64,000 bases of DNA from Hyphodiscus hymeniophilus (lineage: Eukaryota > Ascomycota > Leotiomycetes > Helotiales > Hyphodiscaceae): contig VNKQ01000016.1 of the NCBI GenBank assembly GCA_016508695.1, positions 496,001-560,000 of the forward strand. Reading direction: 5' to 3'. Below are positions 32,826 through 45,591 of the stretch, in pieces. The notes below the pieces were generated by a model that worked only from the letters and a program-made list of their open reading frames with translations, did no database searches and had not been told where the DNA came from. The translations under genes were made by a program, and so were the position numbers. Each line of letters opens with the position of its first letter. Positions within the stretch are counted from its first letter, which is position 1.

Positions 32826-34542
32826 ATGGCCGACACGATGGAGGTGGAAGAGACGACAAATGTAAACACTCTTTCCAATGGCGCAGTTCCCATAAAGTGG
32901 GCGCGTACGGAATTGGTGCCAAGCACCCGCTCAGACACCCAAGTCCGAAGACGAAAAGAAGCAGAGAAGGCATATGGCAGAGGAAGGAAGATACAAGTGA
33001 GGAATATCAAGGACAAGAAGCTACGCGGAAATCTGAAAACTTTGGAACACAAGTACAAAGATGCGACATTAAAGGCGAAAGATGCGGAAATCCTGCTGGA
33101 GAACACGGGTGGGTTTCTTGAGCCAGAAACCGAGCTGGAGCGGACATATAAGGTCAATCAGAGGGATATAAAGAAAGATGTTGTCGTCCAAACTGCTCAG
33201 ATGGGGTTTGAGTTGAAGTTGGAAGGCGGACCATATGTGGCGGAGTACACAAGGAATGGGAGGGAGTTGCTACTAGCTGGAAGGAAAGGTCATGTTGCGA
33301 CGATGGATTGGAGAAATGGAAAGCTGGGCTGCGAGTTACAACTTGGAGAAACTGTGAGAGATGCCCGATGGCTGCACAACAACCAGATGTTCGCTGTTGC
33401 TCAAAAGAAATACGTCTACATCTACGACCAGGCAGGCGTCGAAATCCATTGCTTGAAAAAGCATATTGAAGTTACGAATATGGAATTCCTACCTTACCAT
33501 TATCTATTAGCAACAGTGGTATGTTGAAGTCCAACCAAGCTACAATAAAAGGATGCTAACCGTACAGGGAAATCCAGGATACCTGAAATACCAAGATGTC
33601 TCCACTGGCCAACTGGTTATCGAAATACCTACAAGACTAGGATCTCCTACCTCTCTTACACAAAACCCACATAACGCAATCCTTCACATGGGACATCAGA
33701 ATGGCACAGTCACTCTCTGGTCACCCAATTCCACAACCCCGTTGGTCAAGCTTCTTGCACATCGCGGCCCAGTTCGATCTTTAGCTGTTGACAGAGAAGG
33801 CAGATACATGGTCTCTACTGGCCAAGATATGAAGATGGCCGTCTGGGATATCCGCATGTTCAAGGAGATCAATAGCTACTTTACGAGAAAACCCGCCGCG
33901 TCAGTATCGATTTCAGATCGAGGTCTAACGGCTGTGGGGTGGGGAACGCAATCTTCGATATGGAAGGGTTTATTCACAAAGCATTCTCTGGATCAGGAAA
34001 AGATCCAAAGTCCATACATGGCTTGGGGAGGTGAAGGAAAGCGGATAGAACGAGTCAGATGGTGTCCCTTCGAAGACGTAGTCGGAATTTCGCATGATGC
34101 AGGATTTTCATCCGCCTTGATACCTGGCGCAGGAGAGCCCAACTTCGACGCTTTGGAAGTCAATCCATACGAAAACACAAAGCAGCGACAGGAGGCCGAA
34201 GTCAGGTCTCTGCTCAATAAGTTGCAACCAGAGATGATTTCTCTGAATCCTGACTATATTGGAAATTTGGATTTAAGGTCGGAAGAGCAGCGCAAGGCTG
34301 AGAAGGATCTAGACAAGAAACCTGTGGAAGTGATCGATGATATCAAGAACCGAGGGAGAGGGAAGAATAGCTCTTTGAGAAAGTATTTGAGGAAGAAGGG
34401 GTCAAAGAATATTATTGATGAGAGGAGGGTAAAGATTGAGGAGCTGAGGAAATCGCAGAATGAGAGGAGATCCAAAGTCCTCAAAGCTACGGAAGAGGAG
34501 CTGGGTCCAGCGTTAAGCCGTTTCGCAAGGAAAGGCGCATAG
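32826..34542 (+). CDS. SSU processome WD40 protein UTP7
   Basis: Component of the U3 snoRNP/SSU processome for 18S rRNA maturation in the nucleolus (animal BING4/WDR46). Exons 32826-33518 and 33568-34542 give 555 residues, against 554 in yeast. The ATG at 32826 is the first one; an upstream GTG in frame is not used. A basic N-terminus with RRRKEAEKAYGRGRKI and NIKDKKLRGNLKTLE leads into WD40 blades (GRKGHVATMDWRNGKL, HMGHQNGTVTLWSPN, YMVSTGQDMKMAVWDIR). The BING4 C-terminal segment follows (WCPFEDVVGISHDAGFSS, GAGEPNFDALEVNPYENTKQ). The basic tail is typical. It shares a promoter with TSR1. Confidence 0.96.
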
Positions 34543-34945
34543 AATTGACTGATTGCTGTCTAATCGCACCGTCTGGTATCCTACAAACACTTTGGATGGG
34601 ATCTTCTTCTGATACTTCATTGTCTGCAACCTCAAGTAAAGCTGCGTGCTACTATTCCACGTATCATCTAGCTAAAGGTTTCCTGACTCTGCTCTCCAGT
34701 CATTTTCTATGAGAATTGACCATTCAGTTGGAGCGTTAGGGTGTGTCTCAATCCACAGCGTCCTGCTCGAAATTTCGGAAGTGTGCATGAAATGGGAATG
34801 TCTCACGACCTACTCTTGAAGAACAATCTAGCATGTTTCTTATCATTCCAAAAAGTAAAAATCTGTTCTCCTCATAATCCTTGAAAAGGCTCCGAAGTAG
34901 GAGTTCGAGTAAGCAAGTCCTCATTTCATGAATACGTTACACAAT
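34543..34945. other. Intergenic, convergent 3' ends
   Basis: About 400 bases between UTP7 and the surface-protein gene. Nothing recognised. Confidence 0.5.
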
Positions 34946-36035
34946 TCAAATAAACAGCCCAAATAAGAAAGTCAGCCCAACAACACTGAGCCTTCCAATT
35001 CCTACACCGACTTTCCTAGCCGCACCTTTCTGTGTCTTCTGAGCCTCGGTGAAGTTCCTACTACCGGGCTGAGTCTCATTTGCCGGGATGCACATAATCT
35101 GGGTATCCGCCCACGCACTACCAGGGGTGTACAACTGTCCATTCGGAGCAGAGTTATTGTCCGTACTCTTCAACCACATAGCAACGAACACAGGCAGGTG
35201 TGACGTTATGACCTGGTCATATGTGGTGAAATTGTCAGGAGTTTGAGACTCGATTGATGAGCCAAACGAGAAGAAAGCCCTGGCTCCATCCGTCGCATTT
35301 GAATCTCCTGGGTTGACAACTGGGCAGACCGGATGAGGGTAGCCAGTGAAGTTGTTCGGGAGGAATTGGGTCGAGACAGTGTCTGAGAGCAGGTTTTTGT
35401 CGCATTTGGAGCTCGAGTTCGAGTTTATGCCTGCCAAAAGCTGGGGGCAACTGAACCCGTCAGCACTCCCGGCTGCAGTTCCCGAGTACGAGGATGCGGT
35501 GCTGTTGATTGTGTTCACAATTTCGGCGAGACAGTCGGCGCCGAAAATAGAAAAGCATGTCCCATCGTCTTTCTGAGACTGCTTATTTGCGTCTGATTGT
35601 TCGATTGCGATGAAGCATCCTGTGTATGGAGTACTTGGATCGGAGAGGTTCAGAAGTGGGCTATCGCGAATGTCAATACGATGTCGTCAAGGTGCTGCAT
35701 TTATATCCTACGATGTCTTCAAGCCAAAAGTCTGCCATGTCAAACTGTCGTTGGAGCTGTAGTCTATGACATCCTCGACATATCTACTCCATGTCCAAGT
35801 AGTCTCAGGATAACTGTCATTTGGTCTCGGTCCTGGCACAGCGACAGATCCACTCGCATTATAGCCGTAAGTCCATGTTCTCGAGGAATTCTAAATCTGT
35901 TATCAGCCAAACCACGTTGTAATTTTTCTTGTCCGAACTTACGCAATTATTGTAATTCGTAGTGTTCTGCGCAGTAGACAGGCGAAGTAAAGCGAATACT
36001 GCAACCAGCAAGGATGATGGCGTTGTGAAGACCAT
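34946..36035 (-). CDS. GPI-anchor-like glycosylated surface protein, unknown function
   Basis: Three exons (35943-36035, 35712-35890, 34946-35660) give 328 residues; the introns are 52 and 51 bases and keep frame exactly. The ATG at 36035 starts a signal peptide (MVFTTPSSLLVAVFALLRLSTAQ). The mature part is rich in Asn, Ser and Thr, with many NxS/T sequons (NTTNYNN, NASG, NDSYPE, NLSDPS, NSTAS, NFTGY, NFTTYD, NETQ, NFTEA) and several paired cysteines, pointing to a disulfide-bonded extracellular domain. The C-terminus ends in a hydrophobic run (LSVVGLTFLFGLFI) after a small-residue/basic spacer, as for a GPI signal. No catalytic motif is recognised. Likely a cell-wall or plasma-membrane surface protein. 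Confidence 0.8.
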
Positions 36036-37047
36036 GGCTATTCTTGAAAGCAAACAGGAGGTTGAAGTGGAAAGCTTTCCAAAGCGTACATTTCAGACTT
36101 ATAAGTATAGGCATGAGGGCTGGGACACTCAAGACGGGAGGTACCCAGTACCCCAGGGTAGGAAATTAAAGCCTTGGACTGGGGTAGGATTTACTCACGT
36201 ATGACGGAGGCAGGTAGGGGATGAGCACCTGCTAGTAAGGGTGGCAGAAATGTATTGTCGGGTCAGCCCTACGTCTAGTAGAAGGCATATTTTGGACCCT
36301 TACGAATTAGATATACGAGCAACAGCCCACAGGCTATAAAAGCTTATTTAAGAAGTGTTAAGATAGAGATATTTCAATGTTGAAATTCTATCCTGACAGG
36401 GTCGTTGACTAACCTGACTTACCTCGTAGCTCCATCTAGGAAATCGTTTCTTCGGAAAGTCAAACTCGAGATACTTCCGACTCATTTTGAATCCTGCAAT
36501 AGGGGACGTGTGCAATTAAAACAGTTGCCCATAAGAATGTTTAAGTATATGATAGCCATCCGCCGTCTTGGCACCAAGGCTCAGCTCGTACCCCGACGGT
36601 ACACTCAAACGCTTAGACATTGACCAATGAAGAGTGGCAAGATGGATTCAAGTTCTTGGGAGTTGTGGTCATGATTCTCATATCACTGCTACTTTCAGCT
36701 TAGGCTGTGCCGTTTGATGTCAAGCCGCCTGGCGGATCCGGGGATGTGGCCTTGGCTACTCCGCAAAAGTGGTACTCCGTAGATCCTCCTCGCTACTCTA
36801 TATATAGAGGTAGAGAATTAGGCGTAGATTGCCGAATCTTCCCCTCGTGATAAATCACGAGGAATTGTGCACAGCCTAGTAAATTTGAACATTTCAATAA
36901 TTTCAAACCGGTTGTTAAGTTGCAAGATATTCTTCTACTCTGTGAACCAAGACCTGTTATAGCCTTGATGATTTCCAAGACCGGGCTGAGATGTCTTCGA
37001 ATATTTGCATCTGTTGCGGTTCATGCTTCAGCCTCAAAGATCCCTCT
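36036..37047. other. 1-kb intergenic region, no gene recognised
   Basis: Upstream of the surface-protein gene and downstream of the TRI12-type pump. AT-rich with a TATATATAG run near 36800. No convincing ORF. Confidence 0.45.
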
Positions 37048-39251
37048 TCAGTGAATAACGACAGCAACATGGTCATCCATATACGGAGAGATATCTCCCA
37101 AAAAGCAAGCTGCCAGTATGCTGACCGAACCGAACGCGATGCTGGCGTAGTAGACATATTTATAACTTGCAGTATATGCTTCCTGTCCAGCAAGAACTAC
37201 AATATCATAGGCAGTCCGGTTTCCTGCAATTCCGGGAATAGTTTTCAGGAGTGGCAGCAAACTTGCGGCGGTATATCCGATCGCATCTCCGATTAAGGTG
37301 GCGTTTTTGATGCCAAGTTCAATTTCCATGGCTCCTCCGATCATCTTGGTTGCATTCGGAACGAACTTGTTGACGAAGACGTTATAGTAGACACAATAGC
37401 CTACGGATCCGCCGATGACTCGAATGGAAAGAGTAAGAGCGGCAATGGTCGCAATCAAGTCGTCAGGACAGATGATGGTCGTTATGATAGAGGCAGGTAC
37501 AACAATCCCCCCAATACCAAGGCCAGCTAAGATAAGGATACCCCAGAGTTGGTGAAGATTGAAACGATCAGCCATTGCGAGAGCTCCGCAACCTGTTCAG
37601 AAGTTAGTGAATGAATCAACGGCGAAGGACGAGAATTACATACCTGCAGTCATTAGAACCGAGCTGACAATCATCAACTCCTTATTTCGTCCTCGGAAGA
37701 CAGACAACATCCATAGCACCATACAAGCACCGGTAAGAATAGAGAAGCCCACAGGGATACCACGAATCCCGACGCCGACGGGATCGTGGCCATAAACATT
37801 GAATGCTTGAGTTGGCCAAAACATGATAATGCTGAAAAAGTTGGCCCCAGAGATGAATGTAATAACAAGCGTTAAGGCCAGAATCCGAGGTGCTTGCTTG
37901 AGTCGAGATGGGAACATTGGATGCTGGGTTCCGTAGATCTCCCAGAATGCGAATGCGATCAGGAAGACCGCTCCAAGAATAAGTGGCGCCAGAACGTGAA
38001 CTGAACTCCATTTGTACTATAAAAAATCAATATTTCTCTTCTTCAACTCTGTCATCTAAGCTCTGTATGTATTTTGACAAGCAAAAATGCTTCTCAACTG
38101 AGTGAACTTGATGAACCTTTGCCTTACTTGATATCCACCCCATTGCATGCCTGCCATAAAGAGTATCATACCCGATATACTGAGAAATCCTCCTACAAAG
38201 TCGATTTGGGAGATGATTTCCTTGTTTGTAAGGCCTAGTGAATTGACGCGAGGAGGTGGGAAGTAGAAAATCAGGGTGAGGAAGAAGCCAACGGTAGCCC
38301 ACAGAGCACAGAGGAGTCCACACCAGCGCCATCCCGCATGAGATGCAATGAGCTGACCCCAAAGGACTGACGGGCAGAAAGGAATGATGGTGAATATCAA
38401 TACTGCGACGTATTTCCCGCGTTTCGCAGTAGGAGCTAGCTCAGAAGTGGCTGCCAAAGCAGTGAGCTCGTTTATGCCAGCTCCGATACCAGCCAGGGCC
38501 ATGCCGCCTATCGAGAGAATCAGCTCTGCATTTTCGTTTCTATTCGCTCGAGAGGTATGGCAGATTAGATTCCCGAGGCGAAAGCTTACCAATGAAGGTA
38601 TTCATGGTATGAGCTGTTGAACAGACGACCATGCCGATCATGATGAATACGGCGCCGATTAAAGCAACATATCGACGACCGAGGCTGGACTCTGTTAGGC
38701 CGTCAACGAACGGTACGTCTCAAAACACTTACAGATCAGAGAGCGACCCTACAAAAGGACAGACTCCAGCGAGGGCCAGTAGGTTGGCAAGGACGAACCA
38801 AATCCATCTAGAATTCGAATGTCAGTTATATTCCGGAGCCTAGGGAGGGCTTGAAACCTATCGACTCCACCGATATCGGCATAAATATATGGAGGAATTG
38901 CACCTGAAACAAACAGTAAGTAGGCGAGCAGCATGAGTGCGGCGGTTCACGTACCAAATATGTAAACAGGAATCTGCGAGCCGGTCCATAGAAACGCCAT
39001 TGCTACCAAAGACATCAAACGACGGAAGGAAAGCTTCGACAGATGTTAGTTTTTACCTGAACATTGGCTGTCGAACTCACAGGGGGCTCATGATCGTGAT
39101 CTTCACCATCGTCATACGTTCTAAGACCACTTTTTTCATGATCTTTCGTATGTTCGGGGACTCTATCGTTCGTCATGACACGCTCATTGTGTTCGGTGTG
39201 AGGGGCCTTCTCGTCCACTGGAGCTGATGTTGGGGTAGAAGGGGTACTCAT
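37048..39251 (-). CDS. MFS transporter, TRI12 (trichothecene-efflux-like) family
   Basis: 14-segment major facilitator of the fungal TRI12 group; relatives export mycotoxins or carry siderophores, but most are of unknown substrate. The ATG at 39251 begins a hydrophilic acidic tail. At least eight exons are inferred; splicing restores PPLSFRRLMSLVAMAFLWTG, FGAIPPYIYADIGGVDR, WIWFVLANLLALAGVCPF and VGSLSDLLGRRYVALIGA (motif A). Then come GGMALAGIGAGINELTALAA, LAPTAKRGKYVA and a C-terminal half ending GDISPYMDDHVAVVIH. The block NELTALAATSELAPTAKRGK is diagnostic of the family. Splice sites in the first 400 bases are less certain. No toxin-biosynthesis genes lie in the window, so a toxin substrate should not be assumed. 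Confidence 0.9.
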
Positions 39252-41932
39252 TTTGGTCTGTAAATGTGAATTACAGAGGATTGAGAATGATTAGAGGCGA
39301 AGCACCGGAAGTAAGGGGAGTCTTCAAGTATAATATACGGGTATGTATCAAAGTAAAATCGAGAGACCCCTCTTTTGATCAGACTCGACCGCGGCAGGCG
39401 TTCCATGCTCAGAATTGAGATACGCTCTCTGGATTTGGGATTCCCAGCGAGAGAACTCTTATCGAAGTTCGCAGAGTCGATAGATAGTCCCTGTGCACTA
39501 TCTTGAATCTAGGCCATTGTCCGATGAATTGGCCGCATGGGCTAAATCATTGGATGCTTGGATCGGTTCCCCGAAATGATATGTGTGGGGAAGGAGGGGC
39601 AGTATGTTGTGGCTGCAACTAAGCCAACCATCCCGTTCAGCACCGTGTCAGAACTTCTTGACATCGACAGATCAAAATCCAAGAGTCCGCTTAGCGAATG
39701 AGCTCGCTTTGTCCAAAAAACCTCGGTGTCGATGCGAGGTCGTCGGTTGTTGAGATATTCCTGACAACCACGGTTGGTTATCTTATTTTCATTAAAATCT
39801 CGACTCCAGTGCAAGTATAATACCGTACCCCGCACTTTCTTTCCGCACGATTAGGCACGGCCCATGCAGGCTGTCAGCAGTGCAGCACACTCACATCACT
39901 TGTAAGCTGTATATGGGGTACAGTAACCAATACATCGCTGCTCGTTCCGCGACTTTGAAACTCCGGGTAACACTACTACTTTCAGTCAATTATCGGCTGA
40001 TGAATCCTGCAGCTGACGCCAAGGAACGGAATTGGTACCGGCAAAGAAAGCTCATACATACCCAGGTCAGCAAGATCTCCTTACATTATTGCCACCTCTC
40101 TGCAAGACTATCCCCTGTTTTTGGAAGTATCGATCCGTTTCTAAAGACAAGGGAAGTAAATGAAGGTATCTATGATCCATCGGCCCGTCACGAACACTTT
40201 CACGTCTTCGTGTCTCCAAATCCCCAGTAATTTTACTAGCATTTGAGGTATTGATAAAACAGTATTGCTGAGATTCCCCAAGGTCTCTTAAAGGTCGCAT
40301 TGGAGCTAGGCATCTCTATGATTGCACCAGCTCAGGATCAGCCATTGCAACGTGGTTAAGCACGAGCAGCCGCCGCTTGCACTAGCAGAATCGGCTCCAA
40401 CTGATTCAGCACCAACTCTGTTAAGCTGTTTTGAGTCCTGGAGTTATCAAAGTTGCCAAAGGAAAATCTCCTTTCTTGCCTGAAACACCAACTCAAAATG
40501 TTCGTGTAGAACATCTGATCTCTAAATTATTAGACGCGATTTTGTGTCAATTTGTGAATGGGACGAAACATCGCCTCGCTTGTGAGGATTCGGGCCGAGT
40601 CCATATTATTTATAACTGTCATAAATAATGAGGAGAATATGTGCAGTGGAACTGTTGTGAGTTTCCTACTGCCGGCACTTGCCTCCATCCCAATTGAATA
40701 CGAAATGGGTAATGCAATACAAGAGCCTTTGGTTGCAGAGTTACTAGCAGCTTTATATTTGCTCAATCGGCCGAGCAGCCCAGTCCTCCGGAGTAGAGGC
40801 AGATGCTCTGGACCACGGCATCAAACTGAATAATGACGACGTGGCTCATCAATGCGGCCGTCGCATTTTTGTACGCGTGCAATATAAAGTCTACCCCTCA
40901 AGGGAGATACGCTGGTCCAGAAGAGTTTCCCATACCAGGTAGGGTTATCAGAGACTCTTCTCCCGTCTGTTTCTGTAGTCTGCAATAGTTCTCAGATATT
41001 GATGAATGTATGCCTGTAGAAGTTGACGGAAGGTCTAATTCGCGACTCACGTAATCCACTGAGACGTCTGGTATATCAGGTCCACGGCCCTTGGACAGGT
41101 TCGAGTCCTCATCTCCGTTAAGATAGCTAGGACTTCGAAGAAATGGCTTCTGTGAGATTTTCTCAAGATACTCATCTGAATATCCTCAAAACCTGATGCA
41201 ACTTGTTGGCTCGATGTGCGAGAAGCTGAAGGAAACTTTCAGGGCGCAGCGGTCGCTTAATACCCGCACAAAGTCAAGAGCTCAATGAACATAACCGACT
41301 CGACAACTGGGTTGCGCAAATTCCGAGGATAAAATAATCGCGCGTCATGTCAGCTGGCATCCGGCCGGGTGCTGACCAGACTTGACACATTGCGAATTTG
41401 TGAAATTTGCAACGACCTGGAGGCCGTGCCATCCACTGCAAGGGCGAAGAATTGTGAGATCATTGCATAGCTGTAGTTCACTCGAACTGGGCAAAGAGAA
41501 AAGTGGAAAATAGAAATCAAGTACGATTGAGAGAAAGCAACGTTTTGCTCGAAGTCGCGTGAGAGCATATCGAGAAAGTTGCCTTGGCACCACGTGATGC
41601 CACAAGCTTCGATTACTAATAAGATACCCTACCTACCTGGTGTACCTCTCCTCCGATTCGACATTCGAGACGTTTTCTCAAGATAATGTATGTTCTGAGA
41701 GGGCCGGAGAAACATTTTCTCGCCGAAATCTCTAGTCATGTTTACAATGCTATGTACAAACTCCAACCCTATCAGTAAACCATTCCCGTGCATTGCTGCG
41801 CGTGTAATGAGACCGCCAACTGTTCCTGTTAGACATCTCAACCCAAGCCATAAATCATAAATACACTAAAACTTTTGCGTTGACATCCCTTCTATGTATA
41901 CACCATTAACATCGTTACAGCACCGTTGAAGT
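39252..41932. other. 2.7-kb intergenic region without a convincing gene
   Basis: The longest gene-free stretch here. Overlapping short ORFs (for example an ATG-started 91-codon ORF at 40558-40833 and its antisense partner) have no motif, signal peptide or homology I recognise. A GGTTCGAGTCC T-loop-like string near 41095 does not fold into a tRNA. It carries the promoter of the TRI12-type pump and the 3' flank of the ubiquitin-like-domain gene. Confidence 0.45.
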
Positions 41933-43548
41933 TCAATCCATCTCGTAAAATTCCGAATGAGGGGTAAACTCCGTGATTCCTCTGTCCATCCAATCGCCCA
42001 ACGTCGGCAAATGTGAAAAATCCTCATCTTCGGGACACAACGGACCCTCAGGTAGAAGATAGACCTCGTCTGAAGGGTAACAAAAGATTGAGGGTTGCGA
42101 CTGTGCATTGGGACGTCGTATCGTGAGTTTTGCTCCTGGCTCGGCTATCTCCTTCCAGAGATAGGGAAGGGCGTTCGTCTCATCATGATGAGGATCGACA
42201 ATCGCGCTACCAATACCAGCGCAGTTCTTCTTTATCAACGTTTGCATACCCTTCTCTCTGTTAGATGAGTGATGGTAAAGAGGACCTGGATACGTACCTC
42301 CCAGGACTTGGCTTGAGAAAATGGGAACGAGAATTCCCGCCCGTTAGGATCCTCGAGCTTGACCTTCTGCTCGGCCTCATTTCTGGATTTATATCTTGAG
42401 AGACTTGGATCGGACCTGTACTGTACAGGGCTCTGCATTATAGGTTGTTGTGTCGACATGTTGGAGGATGGTTCATCGACGGTTATCGGTTCGATTGTCG
42501 AATCAGGTGCAGGTCGCACTCGATACGGAATGGGCGGACTCGGCGACTCAATATACTGCTCAGGAGATTCTACCTTTACTAGAGATGGAAAACTATCGCA
42601 CACATCTTCGCACTCTACAGCAGTGACAGGCCGGCTATCAGGCCAAGACTGGTCGATGGAATCGGTCCGGATACATACTGGCTCATCGAACTCCGAACTG
42701 CAATACCCCGAATCCTTACAATCAAATGACTGAAGCGAGGAATTCGAGTTACGACCACCAGTGAGTGTAGAGGAGCTTTGAAAGCTTGCTGGTGTGTTTG
42801 CTTGACGTATCGTCTCGTTCTGAGTCATCAGAGCCTTCTGAAAGCTCGTCGAGTAACCAAGAACACCTCTCGAATCAAGCTCCTTCATATACGACAGGAT
42901 GAGACCCTTTTTGCTGTTTAGAGCAGCACGTGAGAAGCCGTCTTTTGTAAGCTCACGACGGAGCCGACTCCAAAATGTTTTCGAGTCGTTTGAATACGCC
43001 ATCATTACTGATTCCTGTCGCGTTGTTGCATTAATCTGGGCAAGAGCAAGATTGATAGACTGCCGAATGCCCTGTAATGACCGCTTTTCGCGACTCAGCT
43101 GTCGCTCGATCTTTCCTCGAGATCTGAGAGACATCAGACGCAACGACATCATGATTGCTGTCGAGTACGTCGCCATCCTCGAACGGATCTCGGCAAGATC
43201 CTGATCCTCGCCGTTTGCAAATCGTACCTTCGACCATAATTGCTTGCCAAACCTTTGATCGGGATTGAGAGCGTTGAATTTCTCAAGAACAGTGTTAATG
43301 ATTCGAAGTTGTGTGTCGCAGCCCGCCAGATGACTCTGGAGCTCGGCCTTCGAACTGGTTCTTGCATGGCCAATAGCAGATTCGGATACTGACAGCTCGG
43401 AGTACACATGCGCTAGAACATCGTAAAGACTTGAGACCTCCTTGGTCAGATCGTCATGCTTCCCACAAGCCCTGGTTGCTCCCTCAACAGCGCTCCAAGA
43501 GAGCTGGATCAATGCCAGGACGTCAATGACTCCATATCCAAAGGACAT
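41933..43548 (-). CDS. Fungal N-terminal plus ubiquitin-like-domain protein
   Basis: Exons 42298-43548 and 41933-42250, joined phase 0 as SWEGMQTLI, give 522 residues. The first 220 residues are helical (MSFGYGVIDVLALIQLSWSA is the typical opening of the fungal STAND/NLR-associated N-terminal domain), with a long coiled region including RSRGKIERQLSREKRSL. A Ser/Pro-rich disordered middle follows. Near residue 400 a segment with GREFSFPFSQAKSWEGMQTL and later EPGAKLTIRR matches the ubiquitin-like domain found in many fungal proteins with this N-terminus. No NB-ARC, repeat or protease domain is present, so it resembles a stand-alone signalling or incompatibility adaptor. Function is inferred only from architecture. 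Confidence 0.75.
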
Positions 43549-44065
43549 GTTGACTTGCTTTTTGCGGGGCTGACAGTGCCGAGCCGCCGGCGATACGGTG
43601 ACAGAAGAGCCTTAAATTCTGGGACGACACGATGAAGAAATGCGCCCACGACAGTAATGAAGTGTAGAAACAGAAATTTCAACAAGAGAGAGATAGATAT
43701 GTGATGTGCCAATGGCTCAGGAACTACCCACGACACGGGAGTGGAGTTGTTGTGAAGCCTCACAGTTCGGGCGTAAGCCTTTCTCCAGCGGCTGGTTGAC
43801 TGCAGCTCTCCGAGCTCGCCTCACTTCTGGCCAGCCTGCATCGTAATCCAATGGAACCGCAACCCCTCTCCTCGCTGGTGGAGCTGTTCATGCAAGTATC
43901 CGATGGTAATGATACAATGAAGAAAAGACTCAATCAAGTCCAGCTTAGATGTGTGGCCACCATGTCGAAGTATTACCTGCCGTTTGCAGTCATGATCAGA
44001 CTGGAGTTGTGTGGAGTTGTGTCGAGTTCTGCAGGCTTGATGATGGCCAAGCGACAAGCGTTACA

Positions 44066-44075
44066 ATCACGTGAT
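44066..44075. promoter_or_regulatory. ATCACGTGAT palindrome
   Basis: A 10-base perfect palindrome identical to the cores at 23079 and 23494. A plain CACGTG follows at 44114-44119. Confidence 0.45.
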
Positions 44076-44212
44076 GTATTTGATCCGGGCGTTGACCGAG
44101 TGTGAGTCGAGAACACGTGGAACAATACAAAAAGATGCCGTGATTCAAGTGTACGCTGCGCACGAATCGGTGCACTGTCGCTTTCAAGAATGGTCCACAA
44201 TCCCTTTAGTGG

Positions 44213-44226
44213 CTATCACGTGATAG
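44213..44226. promoter_or_regulatory. 14-base palindrome CTATCACGTGATAG
   Basis: A perfect 14-base palindrome around CACGTG, the longest of this type in the window, about 150 bases from the copy at 44066. Confidence 0.5.
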
Positions 44227-45591
44227 AAGACACATTCATCTCGCAGTTTTCTACGCCCGACAGGTCCCGAAATGCAACACGACTCAGCAGACTCGTGGCA
44301 TGATCATACTCACTCTCTTATGTTTTAAGATATCAGAAATCACATCTGTCTCATATAATATTGTGTCGACAACTGCGTTGGCGGCTCAGAACAAGGACCT
44401 CTTAGTGAACCCCCTAAATCTCAGGGACTAACCCCTTAAACAAGCGAGAATTCCCCACCATCTTTTCTCTCCTTCAGCAATTGGCATTACAACTTTCTCC
44501 ATCCACCAAATATGGATTGGTGAAACACGCCATCGACAGTGGACTGAGTACTCGATCCTCTCCCATTGTTTCTGCTTTATAAACTCCTATGGCTGGCGTT
44601 TCCCACTCATGCCTCTCGAGCTCATGCGTGCCGTATTCTTAACGTTCGAGACCAGCAAGTCGAGCTAGACTTCAAAGGGCTTGATGAAGAAATGTGAAAG
44701 ACGGGTGACCATAGAGCATATCCTTTTCATTACAAAAATGCTAATCATTTCCCGCTACCATTTTTGAGCTCTCCTACACAGAAAGAGCAATACGGTACGC
44801 AGCAGCCACTATCACCTGATTAGAGAGAAAGATCTAGACGTTACTTGAATGGTCACTGCGGCATACTGCCATGAGAGGTTGGTTTAAGTAGCCGGTTGAG
44901 TTGCGGGGTACAGTGGTGGAAGGAGAACCTTGAATCTACCATAAACCATCTGTAACTTAGTCCTATAAGCGGGAGATGGTATTGAGCTACAAAGTTAGCA
45001 AGAACGTTGTGAAAGGAACATACGAGGAACTCGGTCAAACTTCTTCAAGTATTAATGTCCATAAATCTGCGCTAACAGGGTGTGCGATGTTCTTCAGGGA
45101 CTCCATTTCTGGCCTCAAATCAGGATACTAGACGAGGTCAATTTCCACTTGTAATTGTTTCGCGGAAGGGCAGGGAAACATGAACGTTCGGAATCGCTCG
45201 AACATTGGGTTGGCTATCAATCTTGTGGTACTGGTCAGGATGTTGCCAATGAGAGCTGTTTGCAAATGCAGGAGTAAAATTCGTACCAAGACACATCATT
45301 ACTTTGAACTCCATTAACGGATTGCCAAAATAGAGATCCTTTTCAGATATCAGATCCAGGAAACTGGACCGCTGACGTCGGCCATGACAGCTTGAGTTCG
45401 ACAAACCAAAAGCGTCGCTGGCCACCGTACCGTACCGTAGAAGTGGCACCCCTACACCCCTTAAATCCAATAACGCGGACGCGACGAACGTCAACACTTG
45501 GAAACCAGAACCATTACGACAACGGATCCCGATATACTGGCTCTACACATCCGCGCACTTATGGTATTACATATCCGATGAATCACACATC

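Larger units (their letters stand above)
43549..45591. other. 2-kb divergent intergenic region with CACGTG motifs
   Basis: Between the divergent starts of the ubiquitin-like-domain gene and dynactin. Three CACGTG motifs fall within 161 bases (44066-44226), listed below. An 84-codon ATG-started ORF at 43851-44105 has no recognised feature and overlaps the first motif. No gene is supported. Confidence 0.5.

Noticed and set aside
8169..39251. Secondary-metabolite cluster around the two MFS pumps and the dioxygenase
   Set aside because: No polyketide synthase, peptide synthetase, terpene cyclase or P450 is present, and housekeeping genes (GET2, homocitrate synthase, TSR1, UTP7) lie between them.
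40530..40833. Overlapping sense and antisense ORFs of 78 and 91 codons
   Set aside because: Neither has a motif or clear coding character, and they cannot both be favoured; the region is left as intergenic.
41080..41125. tRNA-like GGTTCGAGTCC string
   Set aside because: It resembles a T-loop, but no 7-base acceptor pairing, anticodon arm or D-arm could be drawn around it; two or more acceptor pairs mismatch and the span is too short.
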